Notes under the pieces: generated by a model
Database searches by the model: none
What the model was told of the DNA's origin: nothing
Seen by the model: the letters and a program-made list of their open reading frames with translations, nothing else
Program-made: the position numbers and the translations under genes
From: Biomphalaria glabrata
Lineage: Eukaryota > Mollusca > Gastropoda > Planorbidae
Assembly (NCBI RefSeq): GCF_947242115.1
Contig: NC_074723.1
Coordinates: forward strand, 25,194,543 to 25,258,542
Reading direction: 5' to 3'
Length of the DNA stretch: 64,000 nt
Shown: in pieces, positions 36,925-48,300 of the stretch
How the letters are laid out: every line of letters starts with the position of its first letter
Numbering within the stretch: the stretch's first letter is position 1

Positions 36925-36968
36925 CTCTGCCATCTGGAAGATGTTTGACACTCACACAGATAGCTATC

Positions 36969-39900
36969 ATGGCCACACAACTGATTCTCATTTTCGGTAG
37001 GATTTCTCGATAGTGTTAGAATAATAAACACAAAGTCACTATTTTATTTATTATATTTTTTTATCATTTGATTTATTTTAAAGTTAAGAATATCTACCTT
37101 TAGATGTAAATTCTAGAAAAATACCCAGATATTTACTCTTGTTTCATAGTTTAAATTAATAGCAACATTTTAGCATCGACTCCAAGTTGTAATTTTATTC
37201 TTTTATTTCAGCTCTAGTGATGTTCACATCCACTGTTCGGGCTCAACCAGCCTATGGAACCGGATGTGGTTTGGCTCTTGAAGACATCCCTAACCCAGCA
37301 TCAGAAACATGTACAGCATTTTTTCGTTGCTATAGAAACCGTCAGTATAGTTTAAGGTGTCCACTTGGTCAAGCTTTTGATTTCGATAAATCACGTTGCA
37401 GGTTAGTGGAGTTTAACGTGTGTTACACCTTTTATCTCGTGATTGTGATACGTGTGTTTTCTCGTGACTTTTACATGTGTGTTATCTTGTGACTGTTACG
37501 TATTTTATCTCTCGCGTGACTGTGTTACGTGTTTTATCTTGTGACTGTGTTACGTGTGTTATCTTGTGACTGTGTTACGTGTGTTATCTTGTGACTGTGT
37601 TACGTGTGTTATCTTGTGACTGTATTACGTGTGTTATCTTGTGACTGTGTTACGTGTGTTATCTTGTGACTGTGTTACGTGTGTTATCTTGTGACTGTGT
37701 TACGTGTGTTATCTTGTGACTGTGTTACGTGTGTTATCTTGTGACTGTGTTACGTGTGTTATCTTGTGACTGTATTACGTGTGTTATCTTGTGTGTTTCT
37801 CTGGACTAATTTGAATGCAATATAAATACTATAAATATTAATATACCTTGACTTCATGTGTACACCATGACCTAATGAGTATAACTTTTCAAATGTTTCA
37901 ATTTATTAAAAAAAAAGAAGAAAACGAAACGAATTCCGCAAACTTTAGTTCGTAGTATAATTGTAGATCTATTGTCTTCACACTAGCTAAATGTAGACTG
38001 AATTTGTCGGGGTTTTAAACAGACTCAGACTATGAATGCTAAACTAATATTCTGCAATAAATATGTTTGTGATTGTAAATAAAACACCAGACACTCATGA
38101 ACATTAGTTGAATTCTAAAAACAACATTCAAATAATTTGAAATTTGATAGACAACATCTGAATTAAATGAATTCTTAAGACAACTCTTTGGATTCTGTGG
38201 AAACATTTACATGAAAAAAACAAGGTTACAAAAGACAGTTTGTGTGGAAACACAAACTCAAAATCGGCCCCCGAAGTAAAATGTTTTACATATTTCGGAT
38301 AATCCTTCACAGTTGAAGATAGTTTACTTCCTAGTCCAAACCTCCCGCAGGACGACGGGGGATAGGAGCAGGCAGGGTTTGAACCTTCGACCGTCGATAA
38401 ATCCGAACGACAGTCCAGCGCGCAAACCGCATGACCAGTGGTCCACCCAGGTAGGCTTCAATATTTTCAGAAAGAACATCCGAATGAAATTATATCAAAA
38501 ACAAATGAGAGATAAGAATGGAGAAAGAAGGTTAACAGATCTTGTGTAGTGCCCCAACCGTCCCGCAGATCAAAGGATAGGTGAAAGTGAATGTAAAGTT
38601 AGATGTGAACCTGGCCTAACTAGTTTGTGGTCTATAGGGCAGATGATGTAAAGTTCATCTGTTTTTTGTGGCCTACGGTTAACGAGGGTGTCATGCAGCC
38701 AGCACAACGACCAACCGCCTTTACTTTTCCCCAACTAATGTCAGGTACCCATTAGAGCTGGATAGACTCAGAAGTTGAAAATCCCAATCTTCACCAGGAT
38801 TTGAACCCGGGACCCTCGGTTCGGAATAAATAATGTAATTGTTTTGAAAAGGCTCAATCTCTTATTCTATTCCTCAACAAATAAAAATAATAATTTACGT
38901 TACTTTACAATAAATAATGATTACTAAAATAAAATTTATAAGATTATTATTTGTTTTAAATTAGGTCTAACATATAATGCATACTAATTAGCTTTTTCTC
39001 TTTAAAAAACTGCTTGCATAATTTATTTAAAAAATTAGAATTTTCGCTTTCAGGAAAAAAAAAATAGCCGTTGCATCAGAACTTTGAATGGTCTAAAATA
39101 TTGTGAAGTCGGATTTTCAATATCTTTTCTAGTTTACGAGATCTAAACGGGACGGACGGACAGACGGACAGACATTTCGCACAAAACTAATGGCGTCTTT
39201 TCCCCTTTCGGGGGCCGCTAAAAATTACTACAACGTTTTGTGTTTGTCCAGACCAGATCGTGAAATTGACTGCCCACTCCAACTTCAACGATTCCAGGCC
39301 CCCGCCGTACCTGCTTACTTGCGTCCACCTGGTCAGGTAAGTGACTTAGTTTGACATGGTCTTTAGAGGCTGTTGACTGGTACATATAGAGACAATATAG
39401 CATTATAGTCTTTTTGAAAAAATAAATCAGCTTTTTCTTGGTGCCAATAAAACTTTAAAAAAAAAAAACTACAAAAGATGTCTTTGTAAATAAGACATTA
39501 AGAGAGACATTTCTCTCTCTCAAAGCCCATCATAATGAGCATGTTAACTGGGGTCACTGGTTAATGGATCCTTGTCAAGTCGCTAATAATTTACAACTTG
39601 TTTCAACATTGACAGAATCAACAAGAAAGAGAGATAGAGATCCGTGTGGTCCAGGTCCCACCAGGTGTTGACCCAAACTCTATCCAAATAACAGGGAACG
39701 TCGGACGATTAGCGCCTACCAACAACAGACCTGTATTTACAAACCAGGTAAGTGACTTTCATTACTAGTATTGGTTTCCCACTGGCAGAATTGGAAGTAG
39801 TCCTCAATGTTCTTCACCTTGACTTACTTACATTAGTCTGCTCCTATATTAGTACAAAGCTTTGATCAAATCACTCTATCTAGAAAACGTTTGTACACGT

Positions 39901-42322
39901 TATTTCTCCAACACCCAATCTTGGATTAAGCTAAAATGTTCTTTTACTTAACAACACAAGAATCAATAACAAAAATTAATCAATTTGCTTATTAACTATT
40001 CTTAATATATTATTTTGTTTAGTATCTCAAACAATGGAAAGAAATTGTACTTAACTGAAGTGATAGTATGAGCCGAAATAGTTCCATTTATAGTTCGCCG
40101 CTTTAAAGTACGTTTAAAACTATTACATAACTATACAATTTTTTATTTTCATAAGCACCTCACTAGCAAAGTGGTTAGTATGTCGATTTGAGGAGGTTTG
40201 AGCCATGAGTTCGAATTCAGGTCTTTGTTATATAAATGCTTTAAAAAAAACGATTACGGTAAATTTTACCCAGATATCCCTTTCTTTCTCCCCCTTTTCC
40301 CAACTGGTACAGGTAAGTGATACGATCATATTACACTGGCGGATCCAGGGGGGGGGCGGTAGGGGCGATCGCCCCCCCCCCACTCGGCCGACCCCCTTCT
40401 GGGTGGGGGGGGGGCGGACGAATTTTAGTATAGAATTCACAAAATTTGTATACGAGTTTATTACTTAAGTTAATAATGTTTACTAATTATTTATATTTCA
40501 ACCTATTTTTAGATTATTTCGCCACCCCTTTCTAGTATTTTGGCCGATTTGGTAGGGTCGGAAGGGGGCGATGACATCAATCCGCCCCCCCCCCACCATA
40601 AACTTTCGAGTGGGGGGGGGGCGTTCCTATTTATTTGTAGAAATCACAACTTGCTAACAGAATCAATTACATATCTATATGATTAAAACTTGTTATTGGT
40701 ATTTTAACTGGTCTTTATATTATGTCGTTCACCTGTTGGCCGATTGGAAGGGGAGGAGCGAATACCTCTACTGCCCTTCCCATCTAAACCCTTTGAGTGG
40801 GGGGGGGGGGGGGCGGTCCTACTTTTATGGAGAAATCATAGTATGTGAACAAAATTAGTCGAATATCTATATAATATAAACAGGTGGAAGTGCGATACAT
40901 GCAATCACCTTCCCCCCATCGGACAAACCAATACTTTTTCTTTTTGTATTAAAGTAAGAAATTACAAAATTTAAAAAATCTGTCACTAATATAATTTATA
41001 TATGCTATAAAGTAAATTCTTATATCGAGTCGGCCAACCCCTATTCTTTAATGAAAAATGCAATCATTTGCAGAAATTATAACATCGAGCGAGGATTAAT
41101 CGTTTTCATTTTACCGCCCTTCCCCTTTCCAGACAGAGTTTGTGTAATTTCACATGAATTTATCATAATTATTTTAAGAAAGACTTTGCTTTGGAAAAAG
41201 TTATAACTCAAACAAAATTTTTCAATATAACAGTCACGGTTGAGATGAGTTCAATAGCCAGATGATCCTTTCCTTGTCGTTTTTTTCCAACCTTTACTCT
41301 ATCTCATATTTTTCTAGTTACATAAATTTAGGACTATAACTCACAATTTATGCTCGAGTTTTATTGAATATTATTTATCGAATAATTTTTTTTTCGGGTA
41401 TCATATCTTTTCAAAGAACAAAACGGTTTTATTTGCAATGTATTAAGGGAATATAAATTCATATTAGAATATTTTTCAACATTTTTCTAAAGGTCCTTTA
41501 TAATAGAATGAATAATGAGCTGTAGGTCAGGAGAATGCGTTACTACAGTGAAGAATGCCAGAAAACGCTTTTAGCGTCGAGGCTTCGCCCCGAACCTCTC
41601 TGATGAATAATAAGCTGTAGATCTATTACGAATTGAATGACATGACTGATCCAAACTCATTGATACAATTACACTTCGTATAAGCGGTTGTTGGGGGGTG
41701 AGGGGGTGTTGTAAGTATTTTCTCTATTTTTCTTCTACAGTTCTACCATTGACTAGTATCACAACTCTAAGTTATGTAAACGCATAAAAGTCGCAATGAC
41801 TGTGTCACTTAATACTAGTGAAAAAGAATATACTGGATTAATATAGATAACATAAACCGCAGTTCGTTTTTAATAAATATAATATGTATTAATACATATG
41901 TATTTATTTTATTACATATACAGTAATATTTAAATACTATAATTAGTATATAATATTGATAATTTTGTGAATAAAAAACAATAAATTCTCCAGTGCATAA
42001 AGACTCATTAACTTATTGTAATAGGACGTAAAATCTTGTTGGTTTCACTTTCTGTTACCAGTTTCCATCCCTACTGAATACCCACACCAGAACTGGAATA
42101 GTCCAACAGCAGCAGCCGCCAACCTTTAATGCTGGCGTGCAGGGACCTGGTCAATATATTCCTGGTCAGGTGACACAAGGTCAGTTTGTGCCTCCACAAC
42201 CTCAAGCCCAAGTTCCACTTGTCAAGCCTCAACAAGCTCCACTACAGCCAGCAGAAGGTCAACCTGGTCAGGATGGACTGAACATATTGGTTCCACAACA
42301 AGCTCAAGAAGTCCCTCAGTAA
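36969..42322 (+). CDS. Secreted single-CBM14 (peritrophin-A) chitin-binding protein, 5 exons, 231 aa
   Basis: Exons 36,969-36,996, 37,212-37,401, 39,252-39,336, 39,616-39,747 and 42,062-42,322 all have GT-AG borders and compatible phases (1, 2, 0, 0), giving one open frame to TAA. Residues 1-20 are a signal peptide (MATQLILIFALV..., cleavage after STVRA). Residues 28-80 form a CBM14 domain with Cys at 28, 43, 49, 59, 72 and 80 and the typical CTAFFRCYRN and CPLGQAFDF motifs. The family binds chitin outside the cell (cuticle, gut lining, shell or egg matrix). Residues 82-231 are a Gln/Pro/Val-rich low-complexity tail. Introns hold a 25-bp array and family A copy 3 (intron 2) and another repeat element (intron 4). 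Role in matrix or mucus is inference. Confidence 0.92.
37440..37795. repeat. 25-bp minisatellite in intron 2 of gene 1
   Basis: About 13 copies of TGTTACGTGTGTTATCTTGTGACTG beginning within 40 bp of the splice donor; first copies are degenerate. Confidence 0.93.
38277..38438 (-). mobile_element. tRNA-derived SINE, family 2
   Basis: On the - strand: CGGTTTGCGCGCTGGACTG (A-box region), GAAGGTTCAAACCCTGCC (B box), CCCGTCGTCCTGCGGGAGG, ending GTAAAACATTTTA. It splits the family A phrase CCCCCGAAG/TGGTCCACCC, which is continuous in copies 1 and 5, so it is an insertion. Confidence 0.75.
38624..38826 (-). mobile_element. tRNA-derived SINE, family 1 (5'-truncated)
   Basis: On the - strand: GGTCCCGGGTTCAAATCCTG (B box), GATTGGGATTTTCAAC, AGTAAAGGCGGTTGGTCGTT and CATCATCTGCCCTATAG. 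The A box is missing. It is inserted in family A copy 3. Confidence 0.8.
40148..40225 (+). mobile_element. tRNA-like SINE head in intron 4 of gene 1
   Basis: TAGCAAAGTGGTTAGTATG resembles an A box and GAGTTCGAATTCAGG a B box, 45 bp apart. No cloverleaf closes well, so this is not a tRNA gene. Confidence 0.45.
40334..41625. mobile_element. Unclassified repeat element with ~250-bp internal units (intron 4 of gene 1)
   Basis: Begins ACTGGCGGATCCAGGGGGGG, a common invertebrate transposon terminus. Three to four degenerate ~250-bp units follow, each starting with a long C or G run and GAGTGGGGGGGG, then GGAGAAATCA and TTGGCCGA. The end region has GCTTTTAGCGTCGAGGCTTC and GCCCCGAACC. No matching opposite terminus or protein was found. 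Confidence 0.55.
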
Positions 42323-42767
42323 CTTCACGCCTGAAGACAGTAACTTCACGCCTGAAGACAGTAGCTTCATAAACCGGGTGGATGTGTTTTTCAACTAGAC
42401 CTTTACATTGACTTTACCCCACGATCATCTTAACGAAACAGACATTGTGTCACCATTGCTATAAATAATTGCAGTTTGATGGGCATTATGTTAACATTAT
42501 AATAGTTCTATTTGGGAATGGTGTAAACATGTAGGTCATTACTTGCTGTATAATAGATATTATAATTGTTATCAATAATAGCCTTTATAAATATATAATG
42601 TCCCAATTGTTATGTATTATACGATCTCTGTATTAGAGACATTGTGTCAAGATTAAGTTCAATGCATGTTACTAACGGCGCTCCAGTAATGTGCTCCATT
42701 TCTTTCCATAGACTGGAATTCTATCGTGAATCTTGATGGACTTTGATCTCATTGAAACATTGCTGGC

Positions 42768-42773
42768 AATAAA
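42768..42773 (+). terminator. Poly(A) signal of gene 1
   Basis: AATAAA in GGCAATAAATGGTC, 446 bp after the stop codon and followed by a T/G-rich stretch; the best polyadenylation signal in the 3' region. Confidence 0.65.
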
Positions 42774-42789
42774 TGGTCATCAAAAACAA

Positions 42790-43360
42790 CTTGTGTTTCT
42801 TGATTGTTTTCTAAGATACATTGATTGAGTACTACGTACATCAACCTTTTTTTTTACAAATGAACATTATATTTTTTTTAATAAAATATAAAAAGCATAT
42901 GATTTGGAGTGTGTGTGTTTGTGTGTGAATTGAATTGAATTAAGGTCTGAATATGTGTACTACGTTATTGGATTGTGAATAGTTTCAATCCTTTGGTGGA
43001 AACACACAGCCCTTCAAAGTGGTATATAATAGAACAGGAAACTAGAGCATTCAAGAAAGCTGAGTACTTAAGTTCAACTTTGAACATTGAAATAAAATAA
43101 ACCTTTCAATTTAAAAACACAGAAGGAAAACTTTTTAAAAATATAACATTTGCACCTCTGAACAAATACGTTAGAAAATTATTTTATTGGTAGAACAAAC
43201 GGACTATCAGTTTGACTAGAATTGTTTACCTCAGCATTAAGACTACCACAAGAAATCTATACACGCAAATACAAACATACACGTATCATTCTGTGATAGA
43301 ATGGGTTGCAAACACACACACACAACTAGCATTTGATGACTTTGCTTTACTTCTTGTAGA
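42790..43360. other. No recognisable feature
   Basis: AT-rich intergenic sequence with a short TG run near 42,915 and a CA run near 43,312. Confidence 0.45.
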
Positions 43361-43364
43361 CGAC

Positions 43365-43655
43365 TAATGACCTTACAGCACCCTGATTTACAATGACCTT
43401 ACCGCACCCTGACTTACAATGACCTTACGGCACACTGACTTACAATGACTTTACGGCACCCTGACTTACAATGACCTTACGGAACACTGACTTACAATGA
43501 CCTTAAGGCACACTGACTTACAATGACCTTACAGCACACTGACTTACAATGACCTTACAGCACACTGACTTACAATGACCTTACGGCACCCTGACTTACA
43601 ATGACCTTACAGCACACTGACTTACAATGACCTTACCGCACACTGACTTACAATG
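43365..43655. repeat. 26-bp minisatellite
   Basis: About 11 copies of a 26-bp unit containing CTGACTTACAATGACCTTACGGCA, with C/A substitutions at the GCACCC/GCACAC position. Confidence 0.94.
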
Positions 43656-43659
43656 GAGT

Positions 43660-43880
43660 ATCTTTCTGACCACCACTTTGTACAAATCTGATTCCATTGG
43701 TGTAAAAGCTTTTCCTATTCTTTTTGTTAGCTCAATGTCTAAATCGAGGTTACTGGCAATTGTTGAACCCACGTAGGTAAATTCCTGCACCACCGAAAAG
43801 GTGTGGTTCCCAATATGTATCACAGGTATTTCTGCGGCGTCTTGTGCCAGAATTTCGAAGCGGCCTTAATCTAGAGGGAA
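43660..43880 (-). pseudogene. LINE RT C-terminal fragment
   Basis: Translates as IHIGNHTFSVVQEFTYVGST, IASNLDLDIELTKRIGKA and FTPMESDLYK. This matches the conserved EFTYLGSTI...LDxELxxRIGKA block of non-LTR RT proteins. No adjoining domains; dead fragment. Confidence 0.75.
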
Positions 43881-43929
43881 AAAAAAGAAAGCTGCCCTGT
43901 CCGCTAGCCCGGTATCAGATGCATACACA

Positions 43930-44515
43930 TTTTTTACACATACACATGCATGAATTGTGGCAAAATCTGCCTCTCTAGAATTGGCTTGATTAGCCTGTCC
44001 TCGTTTAATGTTAGCGAAAAGGCCTTGGCTATGTTTTATCACGCTCACACCTGCAATATTTTAAGTTTCAATATCACTGCCTGGTATGGCAATCTGAGAA
44101 TTAAAAATAAAAATAAACTTTATAGAATCCTAAATGCTGCTGATAAAATCATTGGCAAAAAACAAACCCCATTTGGGCAGTTGTTTGAGACAAACATCTA
44201 TAAAAAACCTAACAAGATCCTCGAAATAAAGAATCACCCTTTGTGTCAGGATTTTGTGATTTTACCATCACAGATACAAGACACCGATAGCAAAGACAAA
44301 CAGACACAAACACTCTTTTGTTCCCCTGGCAATCAAATCATTAAATAAGAACAATCTGGTATAGACTTTGTCACATGTAAATTATTAGTGAGTCTGGTGT
44401 GAATGTACACTTTGGTTTCTTATAGTTATAATGTTTTTTGTTTGATGTAATGCACAAATTGTAAGACAAATTTCCGTACGGATAATAAAGATTATTATTA
44501 TTATTATTATTATAA
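43930..44515 (+). pseudogene. LINE 3' end (RT tail plus 3' UTR)
   Basis: The open frame at 43,950-44,348 contains FYHAHTCNILSFNITAWYGN, LYRILNAADKIIGKKQTP and FVILPS, the C-terminal block of CR1/Rex1-like RT proteins (usual WYGNL...KIIG). The 3' UTR ends AAATTTCCGTACGGATAATA then (ATT)n, the tail shared with 21,909-21,960. Upstream RT domains are absent, as expected for 5' truncation. Confidence 0.8.
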
Positions 44516-44516
44516 T

Positions 44517-44578
<62 letters not shown>
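44516..44578. repeat. (TA)n microsatellite after the LINE tail
   Basis: About 60 bp of TA directly following the (ATT)n LINE tail. Confidence 0.95.
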
Positions 44579-44579
<1 letters not shown>

Positions 44580-44580
<1 letters not shown>

Positions 44581-45220
44581 TCCTTTGTCGTCGAAGATGA
44601 GGCTCCACTAGGGGATCCAGAACGTTTTAAGTGGGGAGGAGCGATGTTTGATGTTTTTCCAAATCCCTAAACCTAACGCCCAGTAGACCCTTAGCCCTTG
44701 TATAAACGCACGCACACTGCATACATATATATCTATCTGAGAACAACAAAAAGTGGTCTCTATTACAAGTACAGTGTTTCGTAACGTTCAGGAAGAACAA
44801 ACTAAGTGACGTTGGTCACCCGTTGGTGTCCCTTCTCTTGACAACTAGGGGTCTGGGGGAGTCATGTAAGCTGCTGGAGCACCGAACGCCAGAACTGTAA
44901 AATTGGCAGAGGAAGGAGAAATGAAATAGACCAGTTAGATTCTACTTTAAACTGTTGCATTCTTGGGATTCAAGAATAAATTGTCAGTTATGGTTTCAAA
45001 GTTATTTATACCATAGAAAAATCTCAGATTGAGTAAATAAATTACTAAAAATACGCCCAACTCCACCCAAAGGAAAGGACTTTTCTCGGGGATGCTGCGA
45101 ATGCATCTACCGTTCTTCACATTTCCAACCTGGTAACGACAACCCGATATAACATGCAATAAATTATTCAGTAGCATATATTGACATTTGACTCATTTTG
45201 TTCACAAACAGTGATTTCTG
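44580..45220. other. No supported gene
   Basis: A 76-codon - strand open frame (44,947-45,177) has a hydrophobic stretch VFLVIYLLNL but no splice context or recognisable family; I do not call it. Confidence 0.35.
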
Positions 45221-45224
45221 CACA

Positions 45225-45256
45225 CCCACCCACCCACACACACACACACACACACC
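45225..45256. repeat. (CA)n microsatellite
   Basis: CCCACC repeats grading into (CA)n. Confidence 0.9.
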
Positions 45257-45315
45257 CGAAGAGTTATGGCTGGGGAGGGGGTGGATCCCAGCATTTTAGC
45301 TCAAGCACGTCAGTT

Positions 45316-45520
45316 GTAAGTACAACGCAGGAATGGGAAACAGTGGACACATGGAAGGAGGCCACATCAAACTTTGTGGAGAACCTTGCGAGTTTTGAGA
45401 CTTTGGCAAGGCTGTCACTTGTAAGTACAACGCAGGAATGGGAAACAGTGGACACATGGAAGGTGGCCACATCAAACTTTGTGGAGAACCTTGCGAGTTT
45501 TGAGACTTTGACAAGGCTGA
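45316..45520. repeat. 105-bp tandem duplication, frame-preserving
   Basis: Two copies starting GTAAGTACAACGCAGG at 45,316 and 45,421 with about 4% difference. The 35-codon unit is open on the + strand (VSTTQEWETVDTWK...) and in two frames of the - strand. No upstream start, signal or domain indicates which, if any, is coding. Confidence 0.85.
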
Positions 45521-45841
45521 CAGCACAAAATGGTTCCACAGCAATTCGTTCACTGACATTTCGTTCACCGACAAATCGTTCACGACTTTTCGTTCACCCG
45601 ACTACTCTTTCACCCGACATTTCGTTCACCCGACAATTCGTTCACACGACTAATCGTTCACACGACAATTCGTTCACCCGACAATTCGTTCACACGACTA
45701 TTCGTTCACTTGACATATCGCTCACCGACAACTTGTTCGCCGATAGTTGTTTCCGATAAATCGTTCACACGACAAATCTTTCACTGACAATTCTTTTCCC
45801 GACATATTGTTCACAGACATATCGTTCACTGGATAGTAACA

Positions 45842-45975
45842 TATTGTTATATTATATATTCTCGTCGCGTGTTTAATTTGTTAACATATTGTTATATTAT
45901 ATATTCTCGTCGCGTGTTTAATTTGTTAACATATTGTTATATTATATATTCTCGTCGCGTGATTAATTTGTTTAC
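45842..45975. repeat. 45-bp triplicate inside foldback-like element 2
   Basis: Three copies of a 45-bp unit with TTATATATTCTCGTCGCGTG and TTAATTTGTTAACATATTG; the CTCGTCGCGTG landmark is at 45,861, 45,906 and 45,951. Confidence 0.93.
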
Positions 45976-46439
45976 ATTAAAACTTTTGTATCTATTTTTT
46001 CCAAACAAATGTTTTTGATTGCTAGAGATCGGAACTAATGCGAGTTTCTTTGTTGATTTTGTGTGTGTGTTAATTCTTTGTTAATGAGGACAGTATGTGA
46101 TAAAAAATTATACTTTTAAAAATGTGATCTTGCTAGGGGAAAAAATGTAAATGGGCCGTCACTTCACTATCGGCAACATTTGTACTTTCATCCTGTAGGC
46201 CTCCTTTGACACTCATGTCCGTCATATAGTCTGGTTCGACCTACCCATATTTGCTATTTTCTTAATAGCGGTCTAGATGTTTAATTAACATATCTATTCC
46301 ATCATGCCGTTATGGCCAACACTCTTTAGGGCCTTCCTCTACCTATATCTCTCCCCCCACCCCATTTTTTTTTTATCTACCCTATCACGCCACTCATTGA
46401 TCAGGGGACATGAAATGCACCAAGATACCTGTGTGTAGT

Positions 46440-46575
46440 CGCTGAACGACCTCCTTATGTTGTGTCTGTTCTATTTATGTGAATGTTTCTGTTGTGTTGT
46501 CCTTATATGAGAAACGAATCCTTGTAATCACAACAAATTTCCGTAAGGATCAATAAAGCAGTTTTAGTCTTAGTC
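46440..46575 (+). mobile_element. LINE 3'-tail fragment inside foldback-like element 2
   Basis: CAACAAATTTCCGTAAGGAT then CAATAAAGCAGTTTTAGTCTTA, the conserved 3' UTR end of a CR1/Rex1-like LINE; no coding part. Confidence 0.6.
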
Positions 46576-47111
46576 TTACCCATTCAGCTGGATACTCTAG
46601 TTAACACCTAGTTGAGTGCTAGACAGAATGGTAGCTCTAGAATACTACAACTTTATTGGACAGGGAACCAATTACTTTTGAAAGGAGAAATGGTTCATTG
46701 ACAAGTCATTGTTTTTTACATTCATCTTCGTGTTTGAAAAACATTGGGAAAGTTTTTGTTGTTATTTTATTGTTATATTTGAGTATTTTAAAAATATTTT
46801 TTCTACTTACACGAATAGTCGGGTGAACGAATTGTCGGGTGAGTGAAATGTCGGGTTAACTAACTGTCGGGGGAACGAAAAGTCGTGAACGATTTGTCAG
46901 TGAACGAAATGTCTGGGAACGAATTGTCGTGTCCCGCACAAAACCAACAGAGGCTTTTTTCTTTGAGGCTTATTACCGATGCTATCCCACTTTTGTAAAC
47001 CTACCAGTTTCTAGGCTTCATTAAAAAAGTAAATATACAAATATATCAAAACAACAGTTCAACCATACTCCCAAAAAAAAAAAAATTAAAGGAGAACTAC
47101 AGTTAACAAAG

Positions 47112-47390
47112 TCTAGAGCAGAGCTTGACTTCTGAACCGGGGTCACGGGTTCGAATCCAGATGAAGACTGGGATTTTTAATTTCGGGATCTTTGGGCGCC
47201 TCTGAGTCCAGCCAACTCTAACGGGTACCTGAAATAACCTGACATAAGTTGGGAAAAAGTAAAGGCGGTTGGTCGATGTGCTGGCTTCATGACAGCCTCG
47301 TTAAGCGTGGGCCACAGAAACAGTTGACCTATGTCATCATCTGTCCGATAGATCGCATGGTCTGAATGGGGTGGGGGGGGGGGAGCTTAA
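47112..47390 (+). mobile_element. tRNA-derived SINE, family 1
   Basis: B box GGGTTCGAATCC near 47,147, then GACTGGGATTTTTAATTTCG, CTCTAACGGGTACCTGAAAT, AAGGCGGTTGGTCGATGTGC and ATCATCTGTCCGATAG. A-box half truncated or diverged. Confidence 0.8.
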
Positions 47391-47399
47391 GGTTACACA

Positions 47400-48300
47400 A
47401 CTAAACTATTAAAAATTGATCGGTTTTTCTATCAGTCGCAAGGATCCATTAATAAGGTAAGTCTACGAGAAAAAAGCAACTCAAACTACTACGGTCACCC
47501 AATTCCGTGGGCGTAGCAAGGGAGTGGTAGAGGCTCAAAAGGTGAAGTGATTTTAATCCTACATGTACTTTTTTTTAAGAATGTCAGGTTTGAAGCAGGA
47601 CTTTTTGGCGCTAAATATGCAGACATATAATGTCTATTAATTTAAAATGTATGATTTGAGGATTTTAATGTTATTCATAAAGAATTTATTAAGAAACTTT
47701 TCATTTGTGTTTTTCTTTATTTTCATTTTCGTTACTATAAATGATAAGACAGACAATAAAGGAAAGTTTCACTATTGTCAATGACATGTAATTATTTACA
47801 ACGTACTTTTTTTTTTCTTTTGAAGACGGTTGGATGAGGGTGTGTAGGTCAAGTCAGGTTGGGACCTAATCTGAAATGCGATACCAGCTTCCTTCTTGGA
47901 AATAAAGATGAGAGTACCATTGTTCTCTACCCGGAGATACCAAAATCTAGGTAATCCTGTAGATCGGCGTCCCGTGCTCACAAAGTACCGATAATTAGCC
48001 AGAATACAATTTAATTCATTTAATAGATGTAAATAGTGTTTTTAATACATTTGGTTATAAAAAGTAACCTTTATAATTTGACTATACATCAATAAAGTGC
48101 CTTAACGACTTCCATATGATCTGTGCGCTGCCATTTTTTTTATTTACATTGGTGTTGCCAACTTGTAGCATTTTAAGGAAATTTTTTTTTGGCACATTTT
48201 GTTTACAAAAAGCAGCTGCATGTGTGCTAAAAATAAATCATACAATTAACTGCATATGGGCTAAACATAAATATAGAAACTATGTCTAAAATCTTGATAA
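47400..48300. other. AT-rich sequence with one weak exon candidate
   Basis: Contains a short GTGGGCGTAGCAAGG motif near 47,507, similar to hAT-like termini, but no partner end. The only coding-like stretch is on the - strand at 47,796-48,030. Confidence 0.35.
47796..48030 (-). CDS. Hypothetical open stretch, possible exon
   Basis: About 75 codons open on the - strand, including ILANYRYFVSTGRRS, GLPRFWYLRVENNG and KKEAGIAFQIRSQPDL. Amino-acid composition looks more protein-like than the surrounding AT-rich DNA. No clear acceptor or donor pair, no domain recognised. It could be a decayed transposon piece. Confidence 0.22.

Larger units (their letters stand above)
38214..39224 (-). mobile_element. 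Family A element, copy 3, carrying two SINEs
   Basis: Read on the - strand it starts TTTTTAGCGGCCCCCGAAAG at 39,224 and ends GTAACCTTG at 38,221. It is interrupted by SINEs at 38,624-38,826 and 38,277-38,438. It lies in intron 2 of gene 1, and its head ends only 27 bp before exon 3. Confidence 0.85.
45532..46935. mobile_element. Foldback-like element 2: inverted arms of ~17-bp repeats
   Basis: The left arm (45,532-45,835) is an array of CGTTCACCCGACATTT/CGACAATTCGTTCAC-type units. The right arm (46,811-46,935) is its inverse. Ends GGTTCCACAGCAATTCGTTC and (reverse complement) GGGACACGACAATTCGTTC align. Flanks GCACAAAAT (45,523-45,531) and GCACAAAAC (46,936-46,944) are a 9-bp duplication with one mismatch. 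The interior holds a 45-bp x3 array and a LINE tail. Non-coding. Confidence 0.82.

Noticed and set aside
44947-45177. 76-codon - strand frame as a membrane peptide gene
   Set aside because: One hydrophobic stretch only, in AT-rich DNA where such stretches are common; no supporting signals.
45181-45759. 192-codon + frame as one protein
   Set aside because: It joins a CA microsatellite, the 105-bp duplication and the arm of foldback-like element 2, which are separate structures.
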